A stretch of 64,000 nt of DNA from Francisella sp. SYW-9 (GCF_008711465.1 NZ_VXKQ01000010.1:1-64000), one strand, 5' to 3'; shown: positions 1-9,787, counted from the stretch's first letter. Notes: generated from the sequence alone by a model not told the origin. Numbers and translations: made by a program.

Positions 1-68
1 ATATGACTATTCAAAATACAATTATTTCAGAAGAAGAAAGGCTAACAAATCTACAGACTTATTGGTAA
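1..68 (+). CDS. possible C-terminal end of an upstream gene (partial)
   Basis: The first 68 bases are open in one plus-strand frame and end at a TAA at 66-68. The last residues would read ISEEERLTNLQTYW. This could be the tail of a gene that begins before the window, or a chance open frame. It is too short to assign a function. It lies 70 bases before the next gene. Confidence 0.3.
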   Translation, partial: MTIQNTIISEEERLTNLQTYW

Positions 69-137
69 ATAAATTTTACTACTTCTAAATATTATTTCAT
101 ATCATTTATATAATAATTTCACATAGGATAATTAAAG

Positions 138-1046
138 ATGTTAAGCTTTAAAGAATATTTTATTAATTTGAAAAATAAACAGACTACCATTGTCACAGAT
201 TGCGAATATAGTTTTATCTATTTTTCGAATCAAGGATATAGAGTTGTTGATTATAAACTTTTTAATGGTGAAAAAAGTAGTGAAGTATTGTTTATAGCTA
301 CTACCTTTGAAGCATTTAAATATTTCTTAAATAAAGAAATTAATAGTTATGTATTAGTGCTATCTCTACTAAAATTTGATAAATCAATTGAGTGTTTAAA
401 ATACAGTTTTAATAAGCTTTTGAATACAAATATTGATGCAAGTTTAATTGAAAGAGGAAAATATTTTTCGTTGATAGACTCAAGTAAGGAGTTCTCTTTA
501 AAATATAACAATTCTATACTTAATATTGATATTAAAGGCGAGCTCTATCTTACATCAAAAGATATATCATTAAAAAAAGGGATAAAATATACAGTTCCTG
601 AACTTTTTGAGGCAAGCTTTGTTAGTTTTGGTGATTTTAAAGCTAATTATAACTTAAATGGAGTTTTCCCGTTTCAAAATATAACATATGTTTGTAGGAA
701 TGATCAAGTTAGGGAAATTTTTGAACCTTCATTGCTAGAGTTAAAATCTAAGTTAAAAAGCAGTAAACAAAATAATTATTTACATATTAAAGATAATGTA
801 GTTATAGATATTAAAGTAAATAATATGAGTTATAGCTTATTTAGTAACTATCCACTTTCAAAGTGGGGAAATGTAGTTGAAGTTGCAATGGGCGTTAATA
901 AATATCTAGGTAATATTAATTGGGATGTAAACTCGCCCATGAACGAAGGTGTAGATGGATTTCATTTAGGTATTGGTTATGGTATCGATTCGCCTCATAT
1001 AGATTTTATTTTGCATGATAAACAATATAGTTTAGATTTCTTATAA
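138..1046 (+). CDS. hypothetical protein, 302 aa
   Basis: I do not recognise this protein. It has no signal peptide, no clear membrane segment and no motif I can name, so it is probably soluble and cytoplasmic. It is rich in Lys, Asn, Ser and aromatic residues, and the C-terminal third has glycine-rich turns (GVDGFHLGIGYGIDSPH). The ATG start follows AGGATAATTAAAG, a weak ribosome site. It is convergent with dinB, whose 3' end lies about 30 bases away, so it looks like the last gene of a rightward unit entering from the left. Codon use looks like the neighbouring host genes. Confidence 0.6.
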   Translation: MLSFKEYFINLKNKQTTIVTDCEYSFIYFSNQGYRVVDYKLFNGEKSSEVLFIATTFEAFKYFLNKEINSYVLVLSLLKFDKSIECLKYSFNKLLNTNIDASLIERGKYFSLIDSSKEFSLKYNNSILNIDIKGELYLTSKDISLKKGIKYTVPELFEASFVSFGDFKANYNLNGVFPFQNITYVCRNDQVREIFEPSLLELKSKLKSSKQNNYLHIKDNVVIDIKVNNMSYSLFSNYPLSKWGNVVEVAMGVNKYLGNINWDVNSPMNEGVDGFHLGIGYGIDSPHIDFILHDKQYSLDFL

Positions 1047-1076
1047 ACTATATTAAGGTTTTTTAACATAGCAATA

Positions 1077-2126
1077 TTAAAATAACTCCATCTGCCTATC
1101 ATCAACTTCTCCAAGGCGTATACCAATACCCATTAAACGAATGGGATAGTTTTGTTTCTTATGTAACTCAATTATTAGATTTTTAAGAGCTTCTTTATCT
1201 AGAGTTTTAGCAACTCTAGCCATACTAGTTTTATTAAACCTGGTATCAGTAAATTTTACAAATATACCTACGATACTTTTATAATGCTCTTCTGACATTC
1301 TGCTAGTTAGCTTATCATATAAACTAGGCAATTTTTCTAGACAAGCTTCTAAAGTCTTTAAGTCGTCTAGATATGTATTTTCAACACTTACAGATTTGCG
1401 AATACGGATAGGGTTAACTTCTCGGTTATCAATACCTCTAGCATAGTTATATAAACTAGCGCCAAATTTACCAAATTTATCTAGAAGCGTATTTAGACTA
1501 ATGTGCTGTAACTGTAAGCATGTCTCAACCCCCATGCTTTTTAGCTTTTCTTGAGATACTTTACCAACACCAAAGAGCTTTTTAACTGGTAAATCTTTTA
1601 TAAAGTTATCAACTTGTTCAGGAGTTATGACATATAGTCCGTTTGGTTTATTTATATCGCTAGCTATCTTTGCCAAGAGCTTATTTGGAGCCACACCAGC
1701 TGAGCCAGTTAGACCAGTTTTATTAAATATTTGTTGCTTTATAGCTTGAGCAATTAGAGTTGCACTATTTTTATATTCTTGTACATCTGTGACATCTAGA
1801 TATGCTTCATCAAGAGATAGAGGCTCGACTTTATCTGTAAAAGAGTGAAATATCTCTCTAATAATACTAGAAGCGGCTTTATATTTGGCAAAATCTGTAT
1901 TTAGAAGTATTAGGTTAGGACATTTTTGTAGTGCAATAGATGTGGGCATTGCAGAATGGACACCATATTCACGCGCGATATAGTTACACGTGGAGATTAC
2001 ACCTCGCTTAGGATTTGTACCGCCAACTGCAAAGGGTTTATCTTTTAAGCTTGGATTTGCTTTTTCCTCCACCTGAGCAAAGAAGTAGTCCATATCAAAG
2101 TGTATGATTTTTCTTGTCTTTTCCAT
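1077..2126 (-). CDS. dinB: DNA polymerase IV (Y-family)
   Basis: Error-prone DNA polymerase that copies past damaged bases. The catalytic carboxylates are visible: FDMD near residue 11 and SLDEAYLD at about 104-111, the latter being the Y-family signature. A helix-hairpin-helix region ([17 protein letters not shown]) follows near residue 185, and the little-finger domain fills the C-terminal third. The protein ends in RQMELF, a good match to the sliding-clamp-binding motif. At 349 aa it is full length. It starts 5 bases after the stop of the upstream DJ-1 family gene, so the two are probably co-transcribed. I saw no LexA-type box in front of the pair. Confidence 0.95.
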   Translation of the reverse strand: MEKTRKIIHFDMDYFFAQVEEKANPSLKDKPFAVGGTNPKRGVISTCNYIAREYGVHSAMPTSIALQKCPNLILLNTDFAKYKAASSIIREIFHSFTDKVEPLSLDEAYLDVTDVQEYKNSATLIAQAIKQQIFNKTGLTGSAGVAPNKLLAKIASDINKPNGLYVITPEQVDNFIKDLPVKKLFGVGKVSQEKLKSMGVETCLQLQHISLNTLLDKFGKFGASLYNYARGIDNREVNPIRIRKSVSVENTYLDDLKTLEACLEKLPSLYDKLTSRMSEEHYKSIVGIFVKFTDTRFNKTSMARVAKTLDKEALKNLIIELHKKQNYPIRLMGIGIRLGEVDDRQMELF

Positions 2127-2131
2127 GACGA

Positions 2132-2734
2132 TTACTTATAAATATCTGCAAATTCATCTATAGTTGCATCTTCTTGCCAAAAGTATTCTATCTCGATACT
2201 TTTTTGCTTAGCAACATTATAACCTAATAAATCTGCAATAAATCCTAAACTCATATCTATACCGGCACTAACTCCTGAGCTTGAGTAAATATTACCATCT
2301 TTTACCCATCTAGCTTTATCAATCCATTCTACCTTTGGAGCTATAGATTTTGTCCAGTTTAGAGCTTTCTTATTTGAGGTAGCTTTTTTATTATCTAGTC
2401 GATTTGTTTGTGAAAATAAAGAAGATCCCGTACAAACTGTAAGTATATATTTAGCATTAGCTGCTAACTTGGTTAGTTCTAGTATTAGCTTTTTATCATA
2501 TACTAGTTGGCGAGTACCTATACCTCCAGGTATAAATAATATATAGTCTTTTGATCTTATTTGACTAAGCTTTTTAGTAGCTATCGAGACATTTTGACTG
2601 CTAGTAATATTTCCACCTTCTAGAGAGTAATAATCAAGCTTAAAATGTTCTTTAAAACTTCCTAAGACTTCTACGGGACCAAAAACATCTAAAGTCTCAA
2701 AGTCATTAAATAATACAATTACTATATCTGCCAT
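2132..2734 (-). CDS. DJ-1/PfpI family protein
   Basis: Member of the DJ-1/PfpI (glutamine amidotransferase-like) superfamily, closest in pattern to the isonitrile hydratase / ThiJ branch. The nucleophile-elbow cysteine is in TVCTGS near residue 101, preceded by the FIPGGIGTR strand and turn and followed by the conserved [15 protein letters not shown] stretch and [11 protein letters not shown]. It is full length at 200 aa with no signal peptide, so cytoplasmic. The substrate cannot be told from sequence; the family includes stress chaperones, glyoxalases and isonitrile hydratases. It is first of a two-gene minus-strand unit with dinB. Confidence 0.85.
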   Translation of the reverse strand: MADIVIVLFNDFETLDVFGPVEVLGSFKEHFKLDYYSLEGGNITSSQNVSIATKKLSQIRSKDYILFIPGGIGTRQLVYDKKLILELTKLAANAKYILTVCTGSSLFSQTNRLDNKKATSNKKALNWTKSIAPKVEWIDKARWVKDGNIYSSSGVSAGIDMSLGFIADLLGYNVAKQKSIEIEYFWQEDATIDEFADIYK

Positions 2735-3020
2735 TTTCTGAACTATTAAATACTAGTTTAATGCTAATGATTATATCATGAGCGCTGAGAAGTTACTTTT
2801 TATAAACTTTGAATAATGTAAACTTACAAAAACATATATGACTAAATAAAATATAGCGTACAATATAATTCTAAGTTTTAAAATTAGATTCTACGATCAT
2901 ACTTCGACTCTGCTCAGCAACCGATTGTAGAATTGTAAGCTAAATTTTCTTTTGGATTAATTATAAATAGTTTTTTAACTATCAATTTGACTTAAAAAAT
3001 ACTAAAGGAGAACATCAAAT
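2735..3020. other. intergenic region with a palindromic repeat-like element
   Basis: This 286-base gap separates divergent genes. It holds an inverted repeat at 2888-2933 (separate entry), AT-rich promoter-like sequence, and the ribosome site AAGGAG at 3005-3010 for the membrane protein at 3021. I see no further gene. Confidence 0.6.
2888..2933. repeat. inverted repeat, possible dispersed palindromic element
   Basis: ATTCTACGATC (2888-2898) pairs with GATTGTAGAAT (2923-2933), giving an 11-bp stem with one G-T type mismatch. The loop reads ATACTTCGACTCTGCTCAGC, which is clearly less AT-rich than its surroundings. A GC-richer loop in a palindrome between divergent genes is the look of a REP-like dispersed repeat. 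There is only one copy in this window. Confidence 0.45.
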
Positions 3021-3812
3021 ATGATGTTAATAATTATTAAGCTAATACTATCTGTATCAATGGTATTGGGGCTTATATATATTTCAGAGAAAAGTCCTCG
3101 ATTAGGTGGTTTATTTTCTGGTTTACCTTTAAGTGTAGGTATATTCACTTATTTTAATGCTAAACAAAATGGCATTGAGTTTTTAGTTAGTTCTATGCCT
3201 TATGCAATCGCTGGGTTTGCTAACATGCTGTTATTTACAATAGCATTTTATCTTGGAGGTAAACTCTTTATAAAGAGTCGTTCCTTAAATACTGCTAGTG
3301 CGTTAATAATTGCGTTGATTGTTTATTTTATTAGCGGTTATTTAGTAACTTTACTAGATCTAAGTTTATTATTAGGTTTTGTAATATTTATATTTTCTAT
3401 GATCGCTAGTATTATTTTCTTTTCTCAAATACCAAAGAATGTAAACATCACTAAAAAGAGTATTTCAAAACCAATTAATGGAATCATTATAATTATATTT
3501 AGAATTATTTTTGTCTCAGCTGTAGTTCTATTAATAACTGGTGTATCTGGATATGTGGGACATCAGTGGGCTGGAATATTTTCATCTTTCCCTGTTATGT
3601 TAGCTTCAGTAATTACGGTATTAATCTTTAGCTATGGTGATCAAATTTATCCAAATGTACTTAAACACTTCTCATATGGAGTATCCACTTTAGTGATATA
3701 TGATCTATTAATTTTCTGGCTATACCCAATAATAGGCATTAATTTAGGTACAATAGTCGCTTATATTATTTGTTTTATTTATTTACTATTTCTAAATAAG
3801 TTAAATCGCTAA
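3021..3812 (+). CDS. polytopic membrane protein, unknown function
   Basis: A 263-residue inner-membrane protein with about eight to nine hydrophobic segments spread over its whole length, separated by very short loops. The N-terminal part has SPRLGGLFSGLPLSVGI, a Gly/Pro-rich turn between the first two helices, and FSSFPVML in the second half echoes it (SGLPLSV / SSFPVML). This suggests an internal duplication of two half-repeats, as in many small transporters. The start is supported by AAGGAG ten bases upstream; a second ATG follows directly, so the start could be one codon later. It stands alone between a divergent DJ-1 gene and the ABC-F gene. Substrate unknown. Confidence 0.7.
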   Translation: MMLIIIKLILSVSMVLGLIYISEKSPRLGGLFSGLPLSVGIFTYFNAKQNGIEFLVSSMPYAIAGFANMLLFTIAFYLGGKLFIKSRSLNTASALIIALIVYFISGYLVTLLDLSLLLGFVIFIFSMIASIIFFSQIPKNVNITKKSISKPINGIIIIIFRIIFVSAVVLLITGVSGYVGHQWAGIFSSFPVMLASVITVLIFSYGDQIYPNVLKHFSYGVSTLVIYDLLIFWLYPIIGINLGTIVAYIICFIYLLFLNKLNR

Positions 3813-3833
3813 CTAATCTTTAATAAACTCCTT

Positions 3834-3861
3834 TTATATATATACTTAGTGTATATAATTT
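3834..3861. promoter_or_regulatory. short AT-rich dyad in front of the ABC-F gene
   Basis: TATATAC and GTATATA form 7-bp arms around a TTAGT centre, ahead of the ABC-F gene and overlapping probable -10 sequences (TATAAT at the right arm). In such AT-rich DNA a short TATA dyad can arise by chance. It could be an operator or just promoter sequence. Confidence 0.25.
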
Positions 3862-3890
3862 ATGTAATTAAATATTTATATTAAAAACTA

Positions 3891-5786
3891 ATGATTTTCT
3901 TTAAAAATGTATCTTATCAAGTTGAGATAAAAGAGCTCTTTGATAGTGTTAACTTTTCGATTTTCCCAAACCAAAAGATAGGTTTAGTAGGTAAAAATGG
4001 TACTGGTAAAACTACGCTTTTTAACTTAATACAGGGTAACTTGACTCCTGATAAAGGTGATATTGAGATTGCGAAAAATACTCGTATAGTTACCGTTAAA
4101 CAAGAAGTCGATGATTTTGAAGCCAAAGTAATTGATTATGTAATTAATGGTATAGAATCTTTAAAACAGCTAAAAATAAAGATGCAAGAATCATTAGCAA
4201 CAGAAAATTTTGTAGATTATTCAAAATATCATGAAGAGTATGAGTCTCTTGGAGGTTATGCTATAGAGTCACAGGCGGGTAAATTACTTTCAGGTTTAGG
4301 CTTTAGTATTAGTCAGTTACAACAAAAAGTAAAAGAGCTCTCAGGTGGTTGGCAGATTCGTCTAAATTTAGCTCAAGCTTTATTACAAGAGTCAGATATC
4401 TTGCTACTTGATGAACCTACAAATCACTTAGATTTAGATGCAGTTTTGTGGCTTGAAGAATATTTACAAGAATATAAGGGTTCTTTATTACTTATTTCAC
4501 ATGATAGGATTTTCTTAGATAATGTTGTTAAGCAAATATTTCACATTGAGAATAAGAGTATAGCTACTTATACAGGTAATTATTCATCATATGAAAAGCA
4601 AGCTTATGAGCAACAAGTTCTACAACAAAAACAATTTGAAAAGCAGCAGAAACATATTGCACATTTACAAAGCTTTGTTGATAGGTTTAAAGCCAAAGCA
4701 TCTAAAGCAAAACAGGCTCAAAGTCGTGTTAAAATGCTTGAAAAAATACAGCGAGTTGAGGCAGTTAAGACTGAGTCTGATTTTAGTTTTGAATTTAAGC
4801 AAGTCAAAGAGCATTTAGGTGGCACTTTAGTTAGCCTACAAAATGCTGATCTTGGTTATGGTGATAAAAAGATCTTAGATAATGTAAAGCTAAATATCTA
4901 TAATGAGATGCGTATAGGTCTTTTAGGTTTAAATGGTGCTGGTAAATCAACTTTGATTAAATCTCTAATTGGCGAGATTGATATTTTATCAGGAAAGATT
5001 GAAAAACATCCAAACCTTAGGGTAGGGTATTTCTCGCAACATTCATTAGATATGCTTGACTCTGAAGCTTCACCACTATTACATATGCAACGTTTAGATT
5101 CTAAAGTTACACAAGAAAAACTTAGAACTTTTTTAGGAAGTTTTAATTTTGTTGGTGATAAAGCCTTAGCAAAAGCTGGAACTTTCTCTGGTGGAGAAAA
5201 AGCACGTTTAGCTTTAGCAATGATTGTTTATCAAGAGCCAAACTTTCTTTTACTTGATGAACCAACAAACCATTTAGATATTGGTGTGCGTGAAGCCTTA
5301 ACTGTAGCGCTACAAAGTTTCCAAGGAGCTATTATTTTAGTTTCACATGATAGATTTTTATTAGAGTCAACAGTTGATGAATATATGCTAGTTGGTGAAG
5401 GGCAAGTCAGAGCTTTTGATGGCGATATGAAGGATTATTATAAGTATATTCTTGAGGTCAAAAAAACAGAAAATAAATTACCAGACTTATTTGTGCAGTC
5501 TAATAATAATCATAAAAAACAAACTAGAAAATTATCACTAGATAAGCGTAAACAGTTAAAGCCACTAGAGGATAAAGTTAAAAAACTTGAAAAAACATTA
5601 GATAAATTACAAAAACAAGATTTACAAATGCAAGAGGCTTTACAAGATCAAAGCTTATATGATGATAAAGCAAAACTACAGCAAACTTTAGTTGAGCATT
5701 CAAAACTAAAAGAAAAAATAGAAGAAACTGAGTTAGAATGGTTTGAAGCTTTAGAAAATGTAGAAAAATTAAAAGATAGTGATTAA
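3891..5786 (+). CDS. yheS: ABC-F family ATPase, YheS type
   Basis: Soluble ABC-F protein with two ATP-binding cassettes and no membrane segments; such proteins act on the ribosome rather than in transport. First cassette: Walker A GKNGTGKTT near residue 34, signature LSGGWQIRLNLAQ, Walker B ILLLDEPTNHLD. Second cassette: GLNGAGKST, FSGGEKARLALA and FLLLDEPTNHLD. A lysine- and glutamine-rich linker (about residues 235-300) joins them, and a charged coiled coil closes the protein (about 550-631). Total length of 631 aa fits YheS (about 637 aa) and is close to Uup; the linker and tail lean to YheS. Spacing to the TetR gene downstream is 57 bases. Confidence 0.9.
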   Translation: MIFFKNVSYQVEIKELFDSVNFSIFPNQKIGLVGKNGTGKTTLFNLIQGNLTPDKGDIEIAKNTRIVTVKQEVDDFEAKVIDYVINGIESLKQLKIKMQESLATENFVDYSKYHEEYESLGGYAIESQAGKLLSGLGFSISQLQQKVKELSGGWQIRLNLAQALLQESDILLLDEPTNHLDLDAVLWLEEYLQEYKGSLLLISHDRIFLDNVVKQIFHIENKSIATYTGNYSSYEKQAYEQQVLQQKQFEKQQKHIAHLQSFVDRFKAKASKAKQAQSRVKMLEKIQRVEAVKTESDFSFEFKQVKEHLGGTLVSLQNADLGYGDKKILDNVKLNIYNEMRIGLLGLNGAGKSTLIKSLIGEIDILSGKIEKHPNLRVGYFSQHSLDMLDSEASPLLHMQRLDSKVTQEKLRTFLGSFNFVGDKALAKAGTFSGGEKARLALAMIVYQEPNFLLLDEPTNHLDIGVREALTVALQSFQGAIILVSHDRFLLESTVDEYMLVGEGQVRAFDGDMKDYYKYILEVKKTENKLPDLFVQSNNNHKKQTRKLSLDKRKQLKPLEDKVKKLEKTLDKLQKQDLQMQEALQDQSLYDDKAKLQQTLVEHSKLKEKIEETELEWFEALENVEKLKDSD

Positions 5787-5843
5787 TACTCTTCACAAAC
5801 TTTAGGGTTTGTATTATGATAGGTTATTATTTAAGGTTCTAGA

Positions 5844-6443
5844 GTGCTATTTAAAATGAATATTCAACAAGCTAAAAGTGAAAAAACTAAGCAAACAATA
5901 CTTGAAGCAGTTTATCAAATCGTTAGAGAAGAAGGGGTGCATGCTGTATCTTCTACTAAAATTATCAAGACAGCTGGGATTAGTAAAGGCAGATTTTTCC
6001 ATCATTTCCATCAAGTCGAAGATTTATATTTATATGTTTTGGACAAATATATTGAAAAAACAGAAGCTGTATCTCCACAAAATTTTAAAAACTTTAGGGA
6101 TTTTGTTTCTAGTTATATTAAATATAATGTTTCTATACTAGAGGAGTCTCCGGAAGAAGTTGCTATTATATTTTACTTTTTTGGATATAGTCAAAGTAAC
6201 TCTAAATATCAAGCTAAGTTTAGAGAAATATTAAAAAGCTCATTTGACAAATGGATGAGTCAAGTTTCTATTTATTTTGAATCTCGACTTTCAGAAGAAC
6301 AAAAGGATCGTTTATTACGATTACTAGATATGTATGTTTGTGGTTTAGGCTTTCATTACTTAATTTGGCAAGATAAAAAACTATATCAGAAAGTTAATGA
6401 AGACCTAATTGACATAGTCTCTAATTTTTTTGATCAACAATAA
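5844..6443 (+). CDS. TetR family transcriptional regulator
   Basis: One-component repressor-type regulator. The N-terminal helix-turn-helix is typical: KQTILEAVYQIVREEGVHAVSSTKIIKTAGISKGRFFHHF, with the TetR-style ISKGRFFHHF recognition helix near residues 48-57. The remaining 140 residues form the ligand-binding and dimer part and show no conserved signature. The start is uncertain: a GTG at 5844 has AAGG seven bases upstream, while an ATG four codons later (5856) has weaker spacing. It follows the ABC-F gene on the same strand and is convergent with nrdB. Its target is unknown; autoregulation is usual in the family. Confidence 0.9.
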   Translation: MLFKMNIQQAKSEKTKQTILEAVYQIVREEGVHAVSSTKIIKTAGISKGRFFHHFHQVEDLYLYVLDKYIEKTEAVSPQNFKNFRDFVSSYIKYNVSILEESPEEVAIIFYFFGYSQSNSKYQAKFREILKSSFDKWMSQVSIYFESRLSEEQKDRLLRLLDMYVCGLGFHYLIWQDKKLYQKVNEDLIDIVSNFFDQQ

Positions 6444-6479
6444 ATTTATTTTGATAAATAAATGTAAATAAAAGATTAG

Positions 6480-7706
6480 TTATTGATATGCTTGATCCCA
6501 ATTACCAGTTAAGCCAGCAACTTCATATTCTGTAACACGGTTTTCAAAGAAGTTTGTATGGTCTGCGCCATTTAATATCCATTCTAACCAAGTTAGAGGG
6601 TTTTTCTCAACATTATATATTTCATTTAAACCTAACTGATTTAAGCGTCTATCAGTAATATGGCGAATGTATTTTTTTACTTCATCAGCATTTAGACCTT
6701 CAATAGTTCCTATCTCATAAGCTAGATCAATAAATCTATCCTCAAGCTCTACAGCTTGAGTAGCCATTAGGTAGATTTCTTTTTTAAACTCATTATCTAC
6801 TATATATGGGTTTTCTTGGCAATATATTCTAAATAATGCGGCATTACCTTCTACGTGCATCGATTCATCACGAATTGACCACTCAACTACTTTACCCATC
6901 CCTTTCATTTTACCAAAACGTTGGAAGTTAAGTAGCATTGCAAATGATGCAAATAGAGCTACACCTTCATTAAATACTGTTTTAGCTAAACATAGTCCTA
7001 AACCACGACGAGTCGATGGATCAGCATCCATCATAAATTCAATCTTATCTGTCATCGCCTTATATTCTAAAAAAGCATGATATTCAGAATCAGGAAGCCC
7101 TAAAGTATCATTTAGTAGAGCATATGCTCTTTGATGAATACCTTCACGAGCTGCAAATGATCCTAGCATATTGCGTACTTCATTATTTTTAAATGCAGGG
7201 ATAAATTGATCATAATAGTTTTGACCAACTGCCACATCAGATTGTGTAAATAATCTTAAAATATTTGTTATATATTCTTTTTCAATTTTTGTGATTTTAC
7301 CATTCTTCCAATCAGTAACATCTTCTGAAAGATCAATTTCATCTTCAATCCAGTGTGCTTTTTCATGTTTAACTGTCAGATCAACTGCCCAAGGATAGCT
7401 AAATGGTTTATATGTTTTTGAAAATGTTGTTAACGATGAACCTTTAACTCTAGCTATAACCTCACCAGCTCTAGCCATAAGATTATCATAGCCGCCAATA
7501 TGTACATCACCTATAAATATTTGTGGTACAGTTCTAATATGCTCTTCAATAAGCAATATGTTTTTATTTACTTCAGCATAGAATTTAGCTCTTTTTTCAT
7601 CATCATCAAGAGTAATCTGTGTAAAAGGGATATCATTTGCACCAAACCAGCTTTTTGCAAGATCACAAAAAGGGCAGTTTGTTTTTGTGTATATTTTTAC
7701 TTCCAC
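6480..7706 (-). CDS. nrdB: ribonucleotide reductase beta subunit with fused N-terminal glutaredoxin
   Basis: Radical-generating subunit of class I ribonucleotide reductase, joined to a glutaredoxin. Residues 1-85 are a glutaredoxin with active site CPFC (11-14), the TVPQIFI cis-proline loop and GGYDN. Residues about 105-408 are NrdB: metal ligands E123, E188, H191, E247, E281 and H284, and a tyrosine (Y195) four residues after H191 in the radical-tyrosine position. The start is GTG at 7706; no ATG lies nearby and an AGG precedes it. It is the last gene of nrdA-grx-nrdB. The fused domain presumably re-reduces the NrdA active site. The first 105 residues are additional to ordinary NrdB length. 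Confidence 0.95.
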   Translation of the reverse strand: MEVKIYTKTNCPFCDLAKSWFGANDIPFTQITLDDDEKRAKFYAEVNKNILLIEEHIRTVPQIFIGDVHIGGYDNLMARAGEVIARVKGSSLTTFSKTYKPFSYPWAVDLTVKHEKAHWIEDEIDLSEDVTDWKNGKITKIEKEYITNILRLFTQSDVAVGQNYYDQFIPAFKNNEVRNMLGSFAAREGIHQRAYALLNDTLGLPDSEYHAFLEYKAMTDKIEFMMDADPSTRRGLGLCLAKTVFNEGVALFASFAMLLNFQRFGKMKGMGKVVEWSIRDESMHVEGNAALFRIYCQENPYIVDNEFKKEIYLMATQAVELEDRFIDLAYEIGTIEGLNADEVKKYIRHITDRRLNQLGLNEIYNVEKNPLTWLEWILNGADHTNFFENRVTEYEVAGLTGNWDQAYQ

Positions 7707-7716
7707 TATATTTTAC

Positions 7717-7977
7717 CTATATTTTACTTAAGATTTTATTAGCATTAGCTTTTAATTCTGTAAAGCCACCAATATGTTCACCATCAACAAATATTTGCGG
7801 TACTGTTGAAATAGGGTAGTTGACTTTACCACTTTGATTCATCTCTTCGTAAAATTTAGTACGTTGAGCATAATCATCCATTACAATTTCATCAAAAGCT
7901 ATATCATTATCGTCAAACCATTGTTTTGCCCATACACAAAAAGGACAACCATTTCTACTATATATTTGTACTTTCAT
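7717..7977 (-). CDS. glutaredoxin, free-standing
   Basis: Small thiol-disulfide oxidoreductase (86 aa from the ATG at 7977) with active site CPFC near residues 10-13, cis-proline motif STVPQIFV and GGFTEL. The open frame extends nine codons upstream into nrdA, but the ATG giving MKVQIYSRNGCPFC fits the glutaredoxin fold exactly. The gene sits between nrdA and the glutaredoxin-fused nrdB. It is clearly related to the fused domain (CPFC, WF at +6, DD, TVPQIF, GEHIGG), suggesting tandem duplication followed by fusion of one copy. Probably an electron donor for ribonucleotide reductase. Confidence 0.92.
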   Translation of the reverse strand: MKVQIYSRNGCPFCVWAKQWFDDNDIAFDEIVMDDYAQRTKFYEEMNQSGKVNYPISTVPQIFVDGEHIGGFTELKANANKILSKI

Positions 7978-7979
7978 AT

Positions 7980-9752
7980 TTATCCTTCGCAAGCGATACA
8001 TTCATTTTCAGACTGTTTTAGTTCAGAAAACTCGACAAGTCTTTGTTTTTCTACTTTTTTAGAAATATTTTCTGCTCTATTAGAAGTTTCTGTTCTTAAG
8101 TAATATAAGCCTTTACAACCATATTTCCAAGCATTAAAGTGAACTTTATGTAAATATTCTCTAGATGCTCCAGCAGGGAAGAAAATATTCAAAGATTGTC
8201 CTTGGCATAGGTATCTTTGACGTTCTCCACCTAAATGTACAACCCAATCTTGATCCATTTCAATAGCTGTTTTAAATACATCTTTTACTTCTTTATTTAA
8301 GAAGTCTAGTTGTTGTACAGAACCACCATTTGTAATAATGTCAGACCAAACTTCTTCATTGTTTCTACCTACTTTCTCAAGCTCTTGCTCTAAATATTTA
8401 TTTTTTGTTAGGTGTGAGCCAACTCTTGTTCTAGATGTAAAGGCATTTGCCTTCCAAGGCTCAATACTAGGAGAAGTATTAAGAATTAGAGAGCTATTGG
8501 CATTTGGTGCAATAGCTAATAAATGCGCATTTCTACGACCACTACCAGCCATATCAGGAGATTCACCTTTTTCTTTACCTAAAATTAGTGTTTCCTCAAC
8601 AGCTTGATCTTTTATTCTCTTAAATATATCTTCATTAATTTCTTTAGCTTTTTGAGATTCAAAAGCTACGCGGTGTTTTTGTAAGTATGAGTGAAAGCCC
8701 ATAGCGCCAAGACCAAGACTTCTTTCACGAGATGCGCTATATCTTGCTTTAGATATCTCATCACCAGCATGATCAATAAAGAATTGTAATACATTATCTA
8801 GGAATCTAATTAAATCTTTAATAAGAGTAGTATCTTTCCATTCATCATATTTTTCTAGATTTACAGATGATAAGCAACATACAGCTGTACGGTTTTCATC
8901 TGTAACTAAATGTATCTCATTACATAGGTTTGAACCTTTAATAGTCAAACCAAGTTCTTTCTGAGATTTTGGTAATGCTCTATTTGCAGTATCTATAAAG
9001 TTTAGGTATGGTTCGCCTGTACGATAACGAGTTTCAAGTATTGTTTCCCAGATTTTACGAGCTTTAACTACATCTCTAACAGTTCTATCATCAGGATCAA
9101 CAAGCTTCCAGTCTTCATCATTAGCGACTGCTTGCATAAAGTCATCTGTAAGGTTTACAGCATGATGAAGGTTTAGACATTTTCTATTAACATCACCAGT
9201 AGGTACACGAATCCCTAAAAATTCAACGATATCTGGATGAGATACATCCATATAAGCAGCATAAGATCCTTTACGAGTTTTTCCTTGTCTATAAGCTACC
9301 ATATCAGCATCTACTGTATGCATAAATGGTATTGGTCCAGGAGCTTTATCTGAGACTGCTCTAACATTTGACCAATGTCCACCAACACCACCACCTTTTA
9401 CAGATAACCATCTTAATTCAGAAGAGTGTTCGATAAGTCCTTCTAATGAGTCTGGCACATATGATAAGAAACAGCTAATAGGTAGTGATTTAACTTTTGC
9501 GCCTGGTAAAGGGGCATTAGAAAGTACAGGCGATGCAAACATAAACCAACCGTTAGATGCAGCATCATATATGCGCTGTGCTAAATTAGTATCACCAAAC
9601 GAGTATGCTACAGCAGCTCTAGCAAAAGCATATTGAGGAGATGGTTCATTCTCCAAGCAATAGTAGTTTGTAAGGAGCTGCTGAGCTTGCTCTGAAAGCT
9701 CACGATCTTTGGATACATTTATATTAATGCCAAGATAGTTTTTGTCAGACAT
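7980..9752 (-). CDS. nrdA: ribonucleotide reductase alpha subunit
   Basis: Catalytic subunit of class I ribonucleotide reductase. SNAPLPGAKVKSLPISCF holds the first active-site cysteine, SNLCNEIHL the NxCxE catalytic group, and the flexible C-terminal tail ends with the redox pair CIAC. PNANSSLILNTSPSIEP is the conserved nucleotide-binding loop. At 590 aa it is short: the N-terminus goes almost straight into the ten-stranded barrel and there is no room for an ATP-cone, so overall activity control by dATP at this domain should be absent. It is followed by grx and the grx-nrdB fusion, with only a few bases between. A strong palindrome lies upstream (9788-9812). Confidence 0.95.
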   Translation of the reverse strand: MSDKNYLGININVSKDRELSEQAQQLLTNYYCLENEPSPQYAFARAAVAYSFGDTNLAQRIYDAASNGWFMFASPVLSNAPLPGAKVKSLPISCFLSYVPDSLEGLIEHSSELRWLSVKGGGVGGHWSNVRAVSDKAPGPIPFMHTVDADMVAYRQGKTRKGSYAAYMDVSHPDIVEFLGIRVPTGDVNRKCLNLHHAVNLTDDFMQAVANDEDWKLVDPDDRTVRDVVKARKIWETILETRYRTGEPYLNFIDTANRALPKSQKELGLTIKGSNLCNEIHLVTDENRTAVCCLSSVNLEKYDEWKDTTLIKDLIRFLDNVLQFFIDHAGDEISKARYSASRERSLGLGAMGFHSYLQKHRVAFESQKAKEINEDIFKRIKDQAVEETLILGKEKGESPDMAGSGRRNAHLLAIAPNANSSLILNTSPSIEPWKANAFTSRTRVGSHLTKNKYLEQELEKVGRNNEEVWSDIITNGGSVQQLDFLNKEVKDVFKTAIEMDQDWVVHLGGERQRYLCQGQSLNIFFPAGASREYLHKVHFNAWKYGCKGLYYLRTETSNRAENISKKVEKQRLVEFSELKQSENECIACEG

Positions 9753-9787
9753 AGTAAAACCTACTTTAATATATTTTTAATATTGAG

